The notes beneath the pieces were generated by a model. That model was given only the letters and a program-made list of their open reading frames with translations. It was not told the origin of the DNA and did not search any database. A stretch of 64,000 bases of DNA, taken from NCBI GenBank assembly GCA_963970005.1, contig CAXAMN010021751.1, forward strand, positions 673,241 through 737,240. Reading direction: 5' to 3'. Source of the DNA: Durusdinium trenchii (Eukaryota > Sar > Dinophyceae > Suessiales > Symbiodiniaceae). Below are positions 11,425-22,700 of the stretch, piece by piece. The number at the start of each line of letters is the position of its first letter. The stretch's first letter is position 1. The translations under genes were made by a program, and so were the position numbers.

Positions 11425-11850
11425 TCATAACCCTGAAATATACGGTGAGCAAACGGTGTCTGACACGGTGCCACTCCGGATTTCGGACAGAATCATCCTC
11501 TGTGGCGATTCAAACAATGCGGATAGCCGCTCCGGAACATGGTTGGTCCGTGGCGTTTTTGCAAGTGAGCCACAGGTTCCAAACCCCCTTACACCCTGGA
11601 AGACTAACATGGACCCTGAAAACCACTGGTTGGTAGAGGAAAACAATCTTCCAGGAGGCCAGCCAGTCAAGGTCCATGTTAGTTTTTGGGAGTGTAGGCC
11701 ACCCCAAATCTGAAGTACTTCCAGGTAGCTTCTCGCTGAGGCCTCGTCCCCCAGGTAGCTCTTCGTTGGGGAGTTATCGTCGAACACACTGCTCTCCTTG
11801 GCGGCAAACGCAAAGAACATGGATTCGGGCCTGAATTCGTGCCTCTCCAA
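11425..11850 (-). other. Two candidate exons flanking a TIR element
   Basis: One minus-strand piece (about 11850-11712) reads ESMFFAFAAKESSVFDDNSP and continues through SYLGDEASARSYLEVLQ. The next coding-like piece (about 11583-11460) reads either NHVPERLSALFESPQRMILS or NLWLTCKNATDQPCSGAAIR. Between them sits the family G element at 11583-11703. Its left-hand end supplies a TTCCAG acceptor to the downstream exon, and its right-hand edge supplies a GT donor (GGGGTGG). The protein is not recognised and the frame of the second exon is unsettled. Confidence 0.4.
11583..11703. mobile_element. TIR element, family G copy 2, fits an intron
   Basis: Inverted terminal repeats: TTACACCCTGGAAGACTAAC then ATGGACCC on the left, and GGTCCATGTTAGTTTTTGGG then AGTGTAGGCC on the right. 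Read on the minus strand, its limits coincide with a possible GT donor and a CAG acceptor between two coding-like segments. That is the layout expected of an introner. Confidence 0.65.
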
Positions 11851-12641
11851 AGGCCGGAATATGACACATTATGATACAAACAAGGGCATGCGAATGTTTA
11901 GGAGCGGAGTGGGATGCAAAAACGCAGGCGAAAGGCCTTTATTGTAGGATGTATATTTTGGCATATCAAAGAATCTCGATCAACAACACTCAGGAGATTA
12001 ACATCCACGAGGTTGAGTACAAACCGTTGTGGCGGGAGCCTGCGTTGAAGAGGATGAGGCGGACCAATCTGCTCGCGGGGTGCTTGACCATTCTGGAAGG
12101 TGTGGTCTTCCTGATAGAGAGGTCGTCTAAATCCCTCATTTTTTGCATCAGCCATAGCCAAACTCCTGAGACCTTTCATCTTTGTTCTTGACCATTATCC
12201 GCCCAAACCGGAGCCCACGGAATTCCTGACTCAACACAACATTGTGTTGAGAACACAGCTGCAATGCACAGAAGCATTACCTGCATCACCAAAGCTGAAA
12301 CCACACTCCATAAATGGTGGAGTACAGCCCGCACCCATACAAAGAAGAAATGATAAGAAGTGCACAGCTGCACAGCCCTTCTATAGATGGAATCGTCAGG
12401 TCCCTTTCTCGTGGATGTAGCCTTGGATGGTCATCCCACACAATACGTAGTCGGGCCACTACACACGAAGGAGATGTCGCAAGCGTGCTGGATCAGAAAG
12501 AATTGGACGAAACTTGGACCTGTTTGGACCTGTTTTTGATTCCCATCTGCTCAAGGATAGTAACACCAGGCCCAACCCCGGCCACGCCAGGCTGCGCTGG
12601 AGGTGAGCTTGTACCTCGACTTCGCTCGGACATATCTTGGG

Positions 12642-12778
12642 CCCACCTGCCACGGCAACCGTTGCAGCACGTGCCACATGGTTCGGAGCCTTTGGACCTC
12701 CGAACCGATCGACTTCAACGGACCAGTGCGCAGGACGTGGACGGTCCGGCCCGGTGCCCCATGGCAGTCTCCCAGCAC
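12642..12778 (-). other. Candidate exon, family unknown
   Basis: Following a CACCCGCAG acceptor, one minus-strand frame reads HGAPGRTVHVLRTGPLKSIG and then EVQRLRTMWHVLQRLPWQ. It ends at a CAG/GTGGGC donor. A second frame is also open, so the translation is provisional. No family recognised. Confidence 0.35.
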
Positions 12779-13189
12779 TGCGGGTGGTGCTGCGGTTGGA
12801 GTGCTGCGAGGGGGGTTTCACGGGATGGACGTGCGTGAAAGACCAGCGACAAAGAGGAGGAACGGACGAGGAAACAAGTAAGAACCGAGGACGCCAGACA
12901 TGACCTCGGTTATCCTGGGTTTTGATAGGAAAATAGATGAAAATAGTATACTGTATTTTGTTTGATGGTTGGTAGTCCAAAATAGGTCACTCAGGCGGAG
13001 GTGACCTATCTCCCCGCATAGACCTCAAAGAAAGTGCCCACGGGCCGCACGGGCAACAGGATCACGACTCAGTGCGTTCCAAGGAGGGGGTCCGGTGGGA
13101 TGGAGTGTTGTGGGAGACCACCTGCCTGCTGAAAGACTCACGACTCACGACCCGCAGGTTGATGGTCCAAGGTTCCAAGAGTCATGGCG

Positions 13190-13335
13190 AATTCCGATCC
13201 CGGATCCGTTTTCGTACCGAACCTCAGGTATGGGTGCCACATGGTGCCACTATGTTCGACATTGACAGGTGCCAGCCAGTCGGGTCTGTACCGAACCTCT
13301 CAGGTTCGGTACGAAAACGGATCCCAAATGGGTCT
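13190..13335. repeat. Long inverted repeat (GGATCCGTTTTCGTACCGAA)
   Basis: The left arm GGATCCGTTTTCGTACCGAA continues with CCTCAGG. About 100 bp later the right arm CCTCTCAGGTTCGGTACGAA continues with AACGGATCC. The arms are nearly perfect complements over more than 20 bp. Structurally this is another MITE-like or hairpin element. No second full copy was seen in the window, only loosely similar GTTCGGTACCGTACC sequence near 34625. Confidence 0.75.
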
Positions 13336-13453
13336 TGACATGACATGACAGCAGAACTCACGGACCGGACACCCTCCCGGACGACCCCGGACGACCCCGG
13401 ACCAGACGCCCCGGTGGGACCAGGGGCGGACGACGGCCACGGAGGACTCGGCT

Positions 13454-13948
13454 TCACCCCGCCTGTGTCAGGCCTCGAATGAGAGGAGGGGGTTTGATGT
13501 ACCTCAAGAGTCCATACATCACCAGTACAAACCCATTGAGGGTGTTTTTTTTTTCCATTAAGGAGATCTCCAGTAAATGGTTTGGGAATGTTTTGGGACC
13601 AAATGCAAATTCTTGCCAGGAATATCCACGGGCAGCACTGGTAAGGCAGTTCTCGAACTGCGGTCGGTCTTTGTCACACGCGTGCAAAAACGATGCCGCT
13701 GCCTGTGGGAACTCAGTCTCCTTCGAGTTGGTTTTCGTGGGCCATACGAAGAAGGCGGATGCCTTAAGCGAGCAGCTATAGGAGTCCAACGGCCAAGAGT
13801 CAGCGACCAGGAAGAATCGTCGGGGATTCCAAAAGGGTTTGTTTGTCTTGCGAACGTCCTTGTGTTCTTCTCCAAGATTGTACTCATCAGCCCTGACACA
13901 TTCAAAGCAGTCCAAAGCGCTATACATCGCTAAACTATGATCAGCCAA
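13454..13948 (-). CDS. Unrecognised 164-codon uninterrupted ORF
   Basis: This is the longest repeat-free open frame in the left third of the window. It starts at ATG (13948) and stops at 13454, with no need for an intron. It reads MADHSLAMYSALDCFECVRA near the start, with mid-protein segments NKPFWNPRRFFLVADSWPLD and DKDRPQFENCLTSAARG, and it holds many charged and aromatic residues, unlike the repeat ORFs. It may be one long exon of a spliced gene, or a retroposed fragment without introns. Two other frames are also partly open, which lowers confidence. No domain was recognised. Confidence 0.4.
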   Translation of the reverse strand: MADHSLAMYSALDCFECVRADEYNLGEEHKDVRKTNKPFWNPRRFFLVADSWPLDSYSCSLKASAFFVWPTKTNSKETEFPQAAASFLHACDKDRPQFENCLTSAARGYSWQEFAFGPKTFPNHLLEISLMEKKNTLNGFVLVMYGLLRYIKPPPLIRGLTQAG

Positions 13949-14103
13949 CAGTGCTTCTGTTTCTGTCGCTTCTGCTAAGATGTTTGAATCAGGTGCCCCG
14001 TGTGTGAATCTCGGTGATATAGCAATCGAACATTACAAATCAAGGAATACCGAACGACAACTACATTCCAACACACCTGTAATATAATATAATATATAAG
14101 AAG

Positions 14104-14300
14104 GTGTGTTCTCCACAGTGCAGTGCAAATTTCTGTGTCGCTCAGAATCCTTTCCGGTGCTTGATCGTTGCCATCCGTCATGTGTTTCCAGCACATCCCG
14201 TACGACCGTCCGGTGCCACCGTCCAGGGGTCGGAAGATCTCCAAAACGGAAGACCCCCAAAACAAAGGAGTACACTTCAGGTTGGCAAGGCAAGAGACAA
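14104..14300 (-). other. Candidate exon, family unknown
   Basis: Two long minus-strand frames overlap. One reads FRPLDGGTGRSYGMCWKHMT and ERILSDTEICTALWRTH, the other PTPGRWHRTVVRDVLETHDG. Both look protein-like and only one can be right. The upstream CCTGAAG is a possible acceptor. Confidence 0.3.
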
Positions 14301-14559
14301 TGACCATGTGAACAACCACTCGTTGTGCCAAACCTTCGTGCTTCGCTGGTCAGCCAATGTGCGGAATACGATGGAATAAGAAGGATGAGTTCCCGAAAAT
14401 ATCAAGCTGTGGCATATCCATGAATATCTCATATATATGTAGAAGAACTGACCGCAAACTTCGGATAACATTGGATAATCCCATACCCACCCCTATCCAG
14501 GAGGGCCCCGTCCAACTGAAATATCCCAATAAGGGGTGGGCAATGTGGGGTATCTATAA

Positions 14560-14652
14560 TCCCTAACAGGTTCGGTATGACCGGACCTTCCTGGCACCCT
14601 CCCCCAAACATCCCCAAACACCTTCTCCGGGGGTACGACTGGAGCCCTAGAG
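14560..14652. mobile_element. TIR element, family B copy 2
   Basis: It ends GGGGTACGACTGGAGCCCTA and carries the reverse complement of the family B core (GGCACCCTCCCCCAAACATC). The left end, TCCCTAACAGGTTCGGTATG, is diverged. Confidence 0.55.
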
Positions 14653-14897
14653 AATCCTAAATTGTAATCAGAATGTGAACCCCATTGGGCCCTGCGTGTC
14701 GATCAAGCCCCAGTGACGGCGCTCACCACCGTTTGTGTGTCATCATCTGCAGCCTCGAGCGACGGATGAAGTGATCGGAACATCGATCGGAACACCACCG
14801 GTTGGAGTCGTCTGCGTCGCAAACCGGCGCTCTGTCCAATCCAATTTGGGTGCGCCTTTCCTTCATTCCATTGCACCTGAACTCACCATCTACTCAC

Positions 14898-14969
14898 CGG
14901 ATCCGAGCCCATGGGGGGTCAACCGGCCACGACGGCAAGCGCCAAACCCACGGACCGACCCGGGCGGAC
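14898..14969 (-). other. Candidate 72-nt exon with good splice sites
   Basis: Bounded by an ATAG acceptor and a consensus GGATCCG/GTGAGT donor. Two frames are open through it, one reading SARVGPWVWRLPSWPVDPPW. The strong donor suggests a real exon, but the gene is unknown. Confidence 0.35.
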
Positions 14970-15240
14970 CTATCGGATCCATCGATGGGTGAACCAAGGA
15001 ATGGTGTTTGGGCGACCCGAGTCCAGGAATGTCCTCTACTTCAGTTGGTCAAAATATGGAGCTGGACTTCTAGGGTTTGGGGTGCCTCACAGAGAAAACC
15101 AACCAGACCAACCAGGCTTTTAGCCTTTCCCTCTGTGCAGAAGCACTGGCTCTCGCAGTGTGTCTCTCAAAGAACACTACACGATCGGCAAAGCCCGGCA
15201 AATCACAGGTGAGGGACAAATAGAATACAACATGAAAAGC

Positions 15241-15276
15241 TGCTGCTGCTGCTGCTGCTGATGCTGATGCTGATGC

Positions 15277-15312
<36 letters not shown>
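15241..15312. repeat. CTG/ATG trinucleotide microsatellite
   Basis: (CTG)n followed by (CTGATG)n and (ATG)n, about 70 bp. On the minus strand it reads as poly-Ser and poly-Ala, which is a likely artefact. Confidence 0.95.
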
Positions 15313-15313
<1 letters not shown>

Positions 15314-15423
15314 GGATAAGGAGGACGACGGCGACGACTCAATCATGCCTCAAACCATTGGTTGGAGGTTGGAGGGGGGCCCATTCACACAATGCCTAGC
15401 CCAGTTGCCTCATGGCTTCAACT

Positions 15424-15523
15424 AGCAAGTGGGTCGGGAACTCCCAGGGGCTCTCTCCCGCTCCCTCCAAACCAGTCCAGGCACCAATTCGAGCTGCAAA
15501 AAGTCCGTCATCTTCTCGCTGAC
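15424..15523 (-). other. Candidate terminal exon
   Basis: After CTCTCGAG the minus strand reads VSEKMTDFLQLELVPGLVWR and ends at a TAG about 34 codons in. A second frame (GLFAARIGAWTGLEGAGESP) is open slightly further. Its position downstream of the channel gene means it could be the channel's last exon, but phase could not be tested. Confidence 0.35.
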
Positions 15524-16796
15524 CTCGAGAGAAGCCGTGCTTTTTTCGCTCTAGTGATCCAGTGCGATCCAAGCCACTGTAAGTGAGGGTATCTGGGGAT
15601 CAAAAAAGAGGTTCGTTCCTAGTTGGATGGGCCAACAAACAGTATGAAACCATATAAAACCTCAACTAAAACCTCATTATCCCTGTTGTCGATCCTGCGA
15701 TCCAGTCCTGCTGTTCGGCTGCGATCCAGTCCTGCTGTTCGGCAGGACTGGCACCCTTGCTTTTGGTATCTTCAAATTTTTTCACCGCGGTTGCTTGAGG
15801 TCAGGAAACCATAGAAACGCCTACAGGGGTGGAATTCATCATCACTAGACCAGGCACTTGCAGCTCTTCAGCAGGTCGCCCGCATGGTCCAGGTACCATG
15901 CCCCAGGTGGTGGGATGTCCCCCCTCACAAAAGAACACCGAACAAATCCATCCAATACCCATTCAAGCGGAACCCCATGTCTCTCATACAAGAGAATCAT
16001 GACGCTCATACATTTTGGCACCATCCTCTTCCAACGCCAACATTGAAGTGGCCATCGCGATCGGGGAGGGCATCTTGTTCCTGCAAGGCCTCTCTCGGTG
16101 GCTGCGCCTCTCGCGAGCCTGGTGCAACCCTGGGCATCTCTTGCGTACCGAGCAGCTGCAATGTTCATGTCCAAATCAGTCCTTAGAACGGAAACTGTTT
16201 AGCAGGATGGCTGCAAGTCTTGGCCAATCCCCAAGAAGCACCGGTGTCGGAGATGCTGGGGGTTTTGTTCAGGAGTCTAGTGGAACATGACTGCAAATCG
16301 GGTGTCCTGCTTTCTGCTCAGAACTTCTCTTGAGAAAATCTTCATGAAGCAAGCAACTGCAAATGTCCCACAAAAGAAATAGGTGTACACCATTGCAAAA
16401 CACCCCATGTGAATTGAACTTGTGGTTGGGAACTGTCACCTCTACTGTCCGCAAAGCTGTGGCTTTGATCTTTTTGTCCGCCTATATATGTGCAGTTCTA
16501 GTATCTTCTAATTGTTACACAATAGATGCATTTTGTCGGATCATTGTGTATATGTATATATATAGGGTCTACCCTATTAGGCACATATAGGATCATATAG
16601 GCACCTCTGTTCAACATCGGCTTCCTTCGACAACCGTCTTCAGAAGCGAGAAAAAGAACAAGCTCAGTTTCTCATCCGTCTTTCCAAGAAAGACCAACAT
16701 TCCCTGGTGCCATCGATTCGAGACAATAACGACGCCGACCACGCGCCGAAGCACCGACGCACAGGCGCCGACGCCGCCGCACAGGCGCCGACTACG

Positions 16797-19700
16797 TCCC
16801 AGTGACAGGTGATGATCCTTCTCCAGGTACAGCTCATGGAGCTGGGCCAAGAAGGAAAGACCATACATCCTGCAAACAGAGTCTTATTCTTGTTATTTCC
16901 TTGTGGTTTTCGGCTGGTTTTGATATGCTGCTAGTCACTATAGTCTCTTTGTGTGTACTTTGTGTTTTGTTCGGATGGCGAGCCATTTCAATCCATTTCA
17001 CGTTTTTCTGCAGCAGGCCACTGTTTTTGCACATGTGCCTTCGAGTTGGTGGTTTCAACCATCCTCACAACGTTGTACTTGCTCATACTTGCTCCAACCA
17101 CTCGACCTCCAAACCGTGCTGAGAAGACTCTCCTGTGGATGGCTAGGCGCCCTCGCTCCGCTCCGCTCGCAGACATCCCTTCGCGCGCACGCTCGCTCGC
17201 TCGCCTGTTCGCGCGCAGGCGCAAACATCCGCGCGCCGTCCCCGAACAGGCGCAGGTCGCCTCATGAAGGAGAGGTGCTTGGGATACTCCGCGACCACCT
17301 CCCGGAACTTCTCGCTGCTCAGCTCGATGAGCTCCGTCTCGATCCTGGGTTCGGTTGTCGTGCGTGTGGTTTTTGGGAAACCTGTGGCCCTACGAAACGG
17401 TATACAAAACGATACGAGACGGTAGTGGCTTCACCGGTGGACCATGAAGATCATGAAGGATTTGGGAAAGGATTGGAAACGGCAAGGAGGCAGCACATCC
17501 AGCTGGTGTCTCTTACAGAGTCGCCTCAGTAGATGCGACCCCCCACACCACTCTTATTGCATATTTGTTGAATGCGCACGTACCCCGTCAAGGGGCGGTG
17601 ATGGGGATGAAGTTCGAGGGTTCCATCATTTGGGTTTTGACTTGAGCAATTCTTCCTTTGAGTGATGTAGCAGGGCCAGGCTTTGGCCATTTGAGGAATG
17701 AAATCCCAGCGCGTGAGGCACAAAGAAGCGGACCTCAAGGTGAACAAGAGAGAGGATCAAGCCACGTTCCAGCCGGGTTCCAGCTGACTCCCATCCCTGT
17801 GATCTTTCTGGCCCCCCCCCAGTCGTGGGCTTCACTTCCTCGACCGACGCGACGAGGTCTGCCAAAGGGCTTGGCTCGAAGTCGCCCCTGGTGCACCCAT
17901 GGGGTCCACAAAACCACTTCGCAAAACCACCTCAGGGACGCTGACTTACAACTCACGGGTGGGACGACAACGAAGGAGATGGGGTGGGCAAGGTCCTGGC
18001 AAGGTGGAAAAGCAACCGAAACATTGGGATCCTGATCCTGGGAGATGCTGGCAGTTCAGTTTTCTTTCAAGAAGAGACCTTCTGGTGGGAGTGCAGTTTT
18101 GTTGCGAGTTCTGTTGAACTGTTGTGTCCTGGAGTGCTATGTCTTAAAGTGATCAATCAGTCAAATTGTGGGCAAAAAGACATGGAGTCCTGCAGCTTCC
18201 TTCTCCGTGTCCCTTTCGGCAAAAGACAAACAATCTCAAATCGCTGGCTTAGGTGGATGCTGTTCAAACAGGTATTGCCTGGGATTGTCCCATGGCATGG
18301 TCCTCACGACATGTCCTCACCCTGAAAAACAACCTGTTGCCAACACCACCCCAAAATCGTTCTCAACACGGAAGTGGAGACTTCAACGTGGATGCACCTA
18401 GGCTCTTTTCAATCCAAGTGCTCGAATGCATGTTTGAACATCAAGAAGTGCTTCAGTGCTTCCAACAAAGGATGGACATGTCATCTTTCTGGGGAACGCA
18501 TCTACAGTCCAATGTCTACAGCATTAACGCATGATGCTCCCCGAAAGAAGGACCCCGTTTCAATCCGTTTCAGCTGGCGTTCAATCCCAGGATCTCGTTG
18601 GCTTTCACCTGTTCGAACTCCTTGGTCTCGTGCTGCATGTAGTCCAGGCTCCCTGATGAGGACAGGGCTGCGGACGTGGTCTGGTCGAGGCGGACCGGAC
18701 GGCTATTTTGATCATCTGCTGAATCCTGAAGAAACCACACATTCATTCCGACCAGCACTTACTGGTGTTGGCATGCCAATTGATTTACTCCACCTCTTGA
18801 AGGCTGTTTAGCAACAAAACTCGTGTGTGATGGAAGTGGTTCAACCATAGTTGATTTTGTTACAGCAAGGCGTGAGGGTTCTCTGAACATAGGCAACCAC
18901 CGACTCGACAATCTGTCAGAACAACCATCCCCACCAGCACAAGAATCTAAGAAGGAGGGAGAGGGGTGCATGATCCTGGCTTCCACGGAGGAAATGACAC
19001 TTGGCAGAAGACCATCTTCTTGGATTTGTGAGCTTTTCCTGTATTCCTCTGACCATCTGCGCATCCAGGAGCGGCTTCAAAGCAGTGAAACACCCGGTGC
19101 TGATTTATATACATAAAACATCATAAAGCAAGTTCAGGTGTGGATGGCGCTACTTCTGCTTTCGTCAGGAGTTGCTAGTTGCTAGGCTAGTGACTGTCCA
19201 TGAACAACAACTGCACGAAAGAGCCCCATTCTCGTGCACATCGCGCAATGCCCACGCCACGCAAACGGTTGCCGAAGTGCCACTGCTCAAGAAATACCTC
19301 ACGTGAGAGGCTGACATGAATTATCTTTGCTGGCTGTCAATGACTTCATGGCGTGGCATATGCCGCTTACCAACGCTTGCCAACTGAAACAACAATGTGC
19401 ATCTGCATGCTCTAGCGGTAGGGAACAAAGCAAAGCCCTAAGAAGGCTAAGCATACAAAGAAGTCTTGGCGTTAAAAAAAAGGTTAATACTAAACAATAC
19501 ATCTTTTGGTGGAGACTGATGAACACTGGAGATCTGCATCTGACAATGTCTGAAACCGGATCTCCACGCTCCAAATGGATCTTCTGAAGCCAACGAAGTC
19601 TCCACTCTACCCCCTCTCCCCGTGACCTCACCCACGCCGCCTCACGGCTCACGCCTGTCCGACACCCGACCGACGGACGAAGAACGCCACGCGACATGGA

Positions 19701-22700
19701 CTTGCCCTCCTCACCGGCGGAGAAGAGGATGTCGGCGCGGCTCAAGGAGACTTGGCTGGGCACTTTGAAGCACACCTGGTGGCGACTGCGAAGACGCCGG
19801 CTGTGGTGATGGCGGTGACTGCGAAAAGCGGGACAGCGGGTATTTGGGTGGGTGGGGGGTTCCCTTCGGGAAGGCCACAGAATTTGAAGTGGAGAGTTGT
19901 GGATCCTTGACTTCGATTGAGGGGTGTGGGTCTTTGGGATTGTTTGGGGACCTTTCTCCGGCTGATTGGTTCCTAAGATCTTCTCACGCATCCAGGCTTC
20001 CAATATTCTTCATCGCCCAGCTTGACCGGGCTAAGCAGGAGTGACCTCAACATGGATGTCTTTCTTCTGGGCTCATCCAGATTTTAACCTGGGAATTGAT
20101 CCCCACGACCACATGCTCATAGTATCCAGCAAAGGTTGAAGAACCCTAGTTCGACTATCCTATAGGTACCCTTGGTTACGGGTCCTATTTACGGTCACTT
20201 AACCTCTGTAGGATGCTCGCAGTATGCCCCCAACGACCACGACCGGACTTGCCTTTCGCATCAAGGCTTCGAACTTGTCCATCATATTCACAAAGAAGGG
20301 ATGGACTAACAAGCGAGGCCTAGGCGTGTCGTGTCACACTGTCCGTCTCGTTTGCGTGCTTAATATATTCTACAGTCAAACGCGGAGGGAGAGTATGAGT
20401 ATTTGTAGGTATGGGATGATAAATGGACCCCATGATGCAAAGCAACAAAAACAGAATGGAGCACTGTGGGATCTTTACCAGCCAGGACCTACCATGAGTT
20501 TAGGGCCTCTACGCTTCAGTTCATATCCCAAAAGACAATTATACTCTACAGTAGTCGTGTCCGTCAACGGCGTGTTCGGACACGGGGTATACAAACACCA
20601 TCGTTCGACTGAGACTCGGAGCCCTTTGGGAATTGGAAACACCGAGACGACTGGGGCGATGTCCATTGGCCGACGGAGTTCCGATGTGTCAAGCGGAATG
20701 CCGCTGGTTGGGTGGGCGGAATGCGAAGACTCCAGCGAGGAAGCGCGATGAGTTCTATAGGGGTTTTATAGGGGGGAGTGAACTCCACACGGTGCTGTGT
20801 GTGGATCAAACTCAGACATCTACGCTGGTCACATGCTTCCCTGGAAGTACCAGTCATAAGCCATGGAACTCGACCTTCTCAAGACCGTTTTCCTTCACCT
20901 GCTGGGCCAGTTCCATATTTATGTGAAGGACCGGGAGGGTGATCCAATTAAAGTAGCAAAAATAATGCAAAGTAGTTATTAATTGTTCATCATTTGTTCA
21001 ACCCATACATCCCAACTCTCTCCTCCTGTCAAACCCTTAGGTATTAAAGCATCACCTTCGGCCAGTTCCTATGCCCAACACGGTCACCCTAAGGGTCTGT
21101 CCCAGACCCTTCCGCATTCCGCATCTCCTTCCGCCTCCTTCCCGTCTCAGAGCCGCTTATTCAGCTCTGTCCGCAGTTCATTGTGCAGCGGTCCAGAGAG
21201 CATTCCAAAGAGTTTCACATCCTGAGCGGCAAGGACGGCATGATACCGGCATCACCAGAGGCATACGAAAGGCCCATCTAATCAACAAAGAAATACACAC
21301 ACTCATTCACCGGATCCACTCTCATTAGATAACTTTGCTTCTGCAGATTTATCACTGTGAACACGTGGTCCAATTACTATTGCTTCCATCTCCTCTGCAG
21401 TTTCCACTGGTTTCCACAGTGATAGGTGAGAGAATCGATGGCAAATCTCTCTCTGAGCACGTCCACCATCCAGCACGTCCATCCATCCACCCGCACACCA
21501 TTCTAGATCGAACACATCTCCAAAGCGGCCGAATATTGGACGCTCTTCTCGGTGGTGGTGAGCACCACGTTGATATATCGATTGATTCGGACCTGACCGA
21601 GAACGGACCGAAGGAAAGACGGCGGAAAACGGCCTGACCGAGCGTGGGGCTGTGGCTGGGACCGGCCCAGCTTGGACTGACCGGTCGGCCAATGGATGAT
21701 GCTACCAGCACCGAACCAGGTCTCCGAAATGGAGGGTTGGTTCCAGGGCCCTGTCACAGGTTTCAATTGGTGACCTGTTGGAGGTGCTGCTAGTCGAATC
21801 TTTCCATGATCTTTCTCTGGGTGGAAGAGACATCTTTTGGCTCAAGAGACATCTTTTGGATGACAAAGATTAAGATTCTGGCCACAAGCCATGATGTGTT
21901 GGTGTAATCATCACCATCATCACCATCACCTCTGGCAACAGTGAGCTATGAGCAAACTTCTGTCAGATGATCCTTTTCTTCACTCTGTGAGAACCAATAA
22001 GCCGTTCCCCCCCCCAGCAGGCTCTGAAGGTCGCTCTTCCCGACCGACCAACCTGAAGGTCCAAGGTGATCTCCCGCTGTCGCAGGAACTTGCGCAGGAG
22101 CCACAGCTGCGAGGAGTGCCGTCCTGTCATCTTCCGCAAGCTGGTGGTGGCCTGGCTCTCGTACATTTCTGCGGGACATGAGGTGCCGCGAGTAAGTAAG
22201 TAAGCCCTGGGGTGATGTTTCTCGACGCGGGCATGTGTTGGAGGAGATGGACTATGACCCAAACACGAACTGTCTGGGACTGCCATAGGACTGCCGATCA
22301 GTTGGGGTGTTTTTGGGGGTCAACCGGGCGGCATATATGGCAGTCCCATGGAGTGTCTGAAGGAAATCGTGTGATCTGAAGAACGCAGAACGCATGTGAG
22401 AACCGCATCATGTCCGTCTGGAAAGGGGCAAACGCTCCACAACTGGCATCAACTAGTAACTAGTAACTAGCTGCATTCGTCCTGAAAACATCTAGAAGGC
22501 AATGGAATGCAATGGGAAACAGCCCTGCAAACAGCAAGAGGATTTGTTTTGGAAGACCCCATGCTTATCATTGTTGATCCATTCATTAGCGTAAAAACCA
22601 AAAAGAACTCTCAGACTAACAAACGTGACTTGAAGCTTATGTTGGATCCTCTCATCTGGCTCTTCCGAGTCTCAACCTGCATTCAACAAAAGAGATGAGT

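Noticed and set aside
15070-15342. Minus-strand ORF with poly-Ser/poly-Ala
   Set aside because: It is driven by the CTG/ATG microsatellite.
21835-21846. TTTTGGCTCAAG, matching 12 nt at the 3-prime end of the dinoflagellate spliced leader as I remember it
   Set aside because: It is part of a local duplication (AGACATCTTTTGG twice) inside a channel intron. It lacks the leader 5-prime half and is not followed by coding sequence, so chance is likely.
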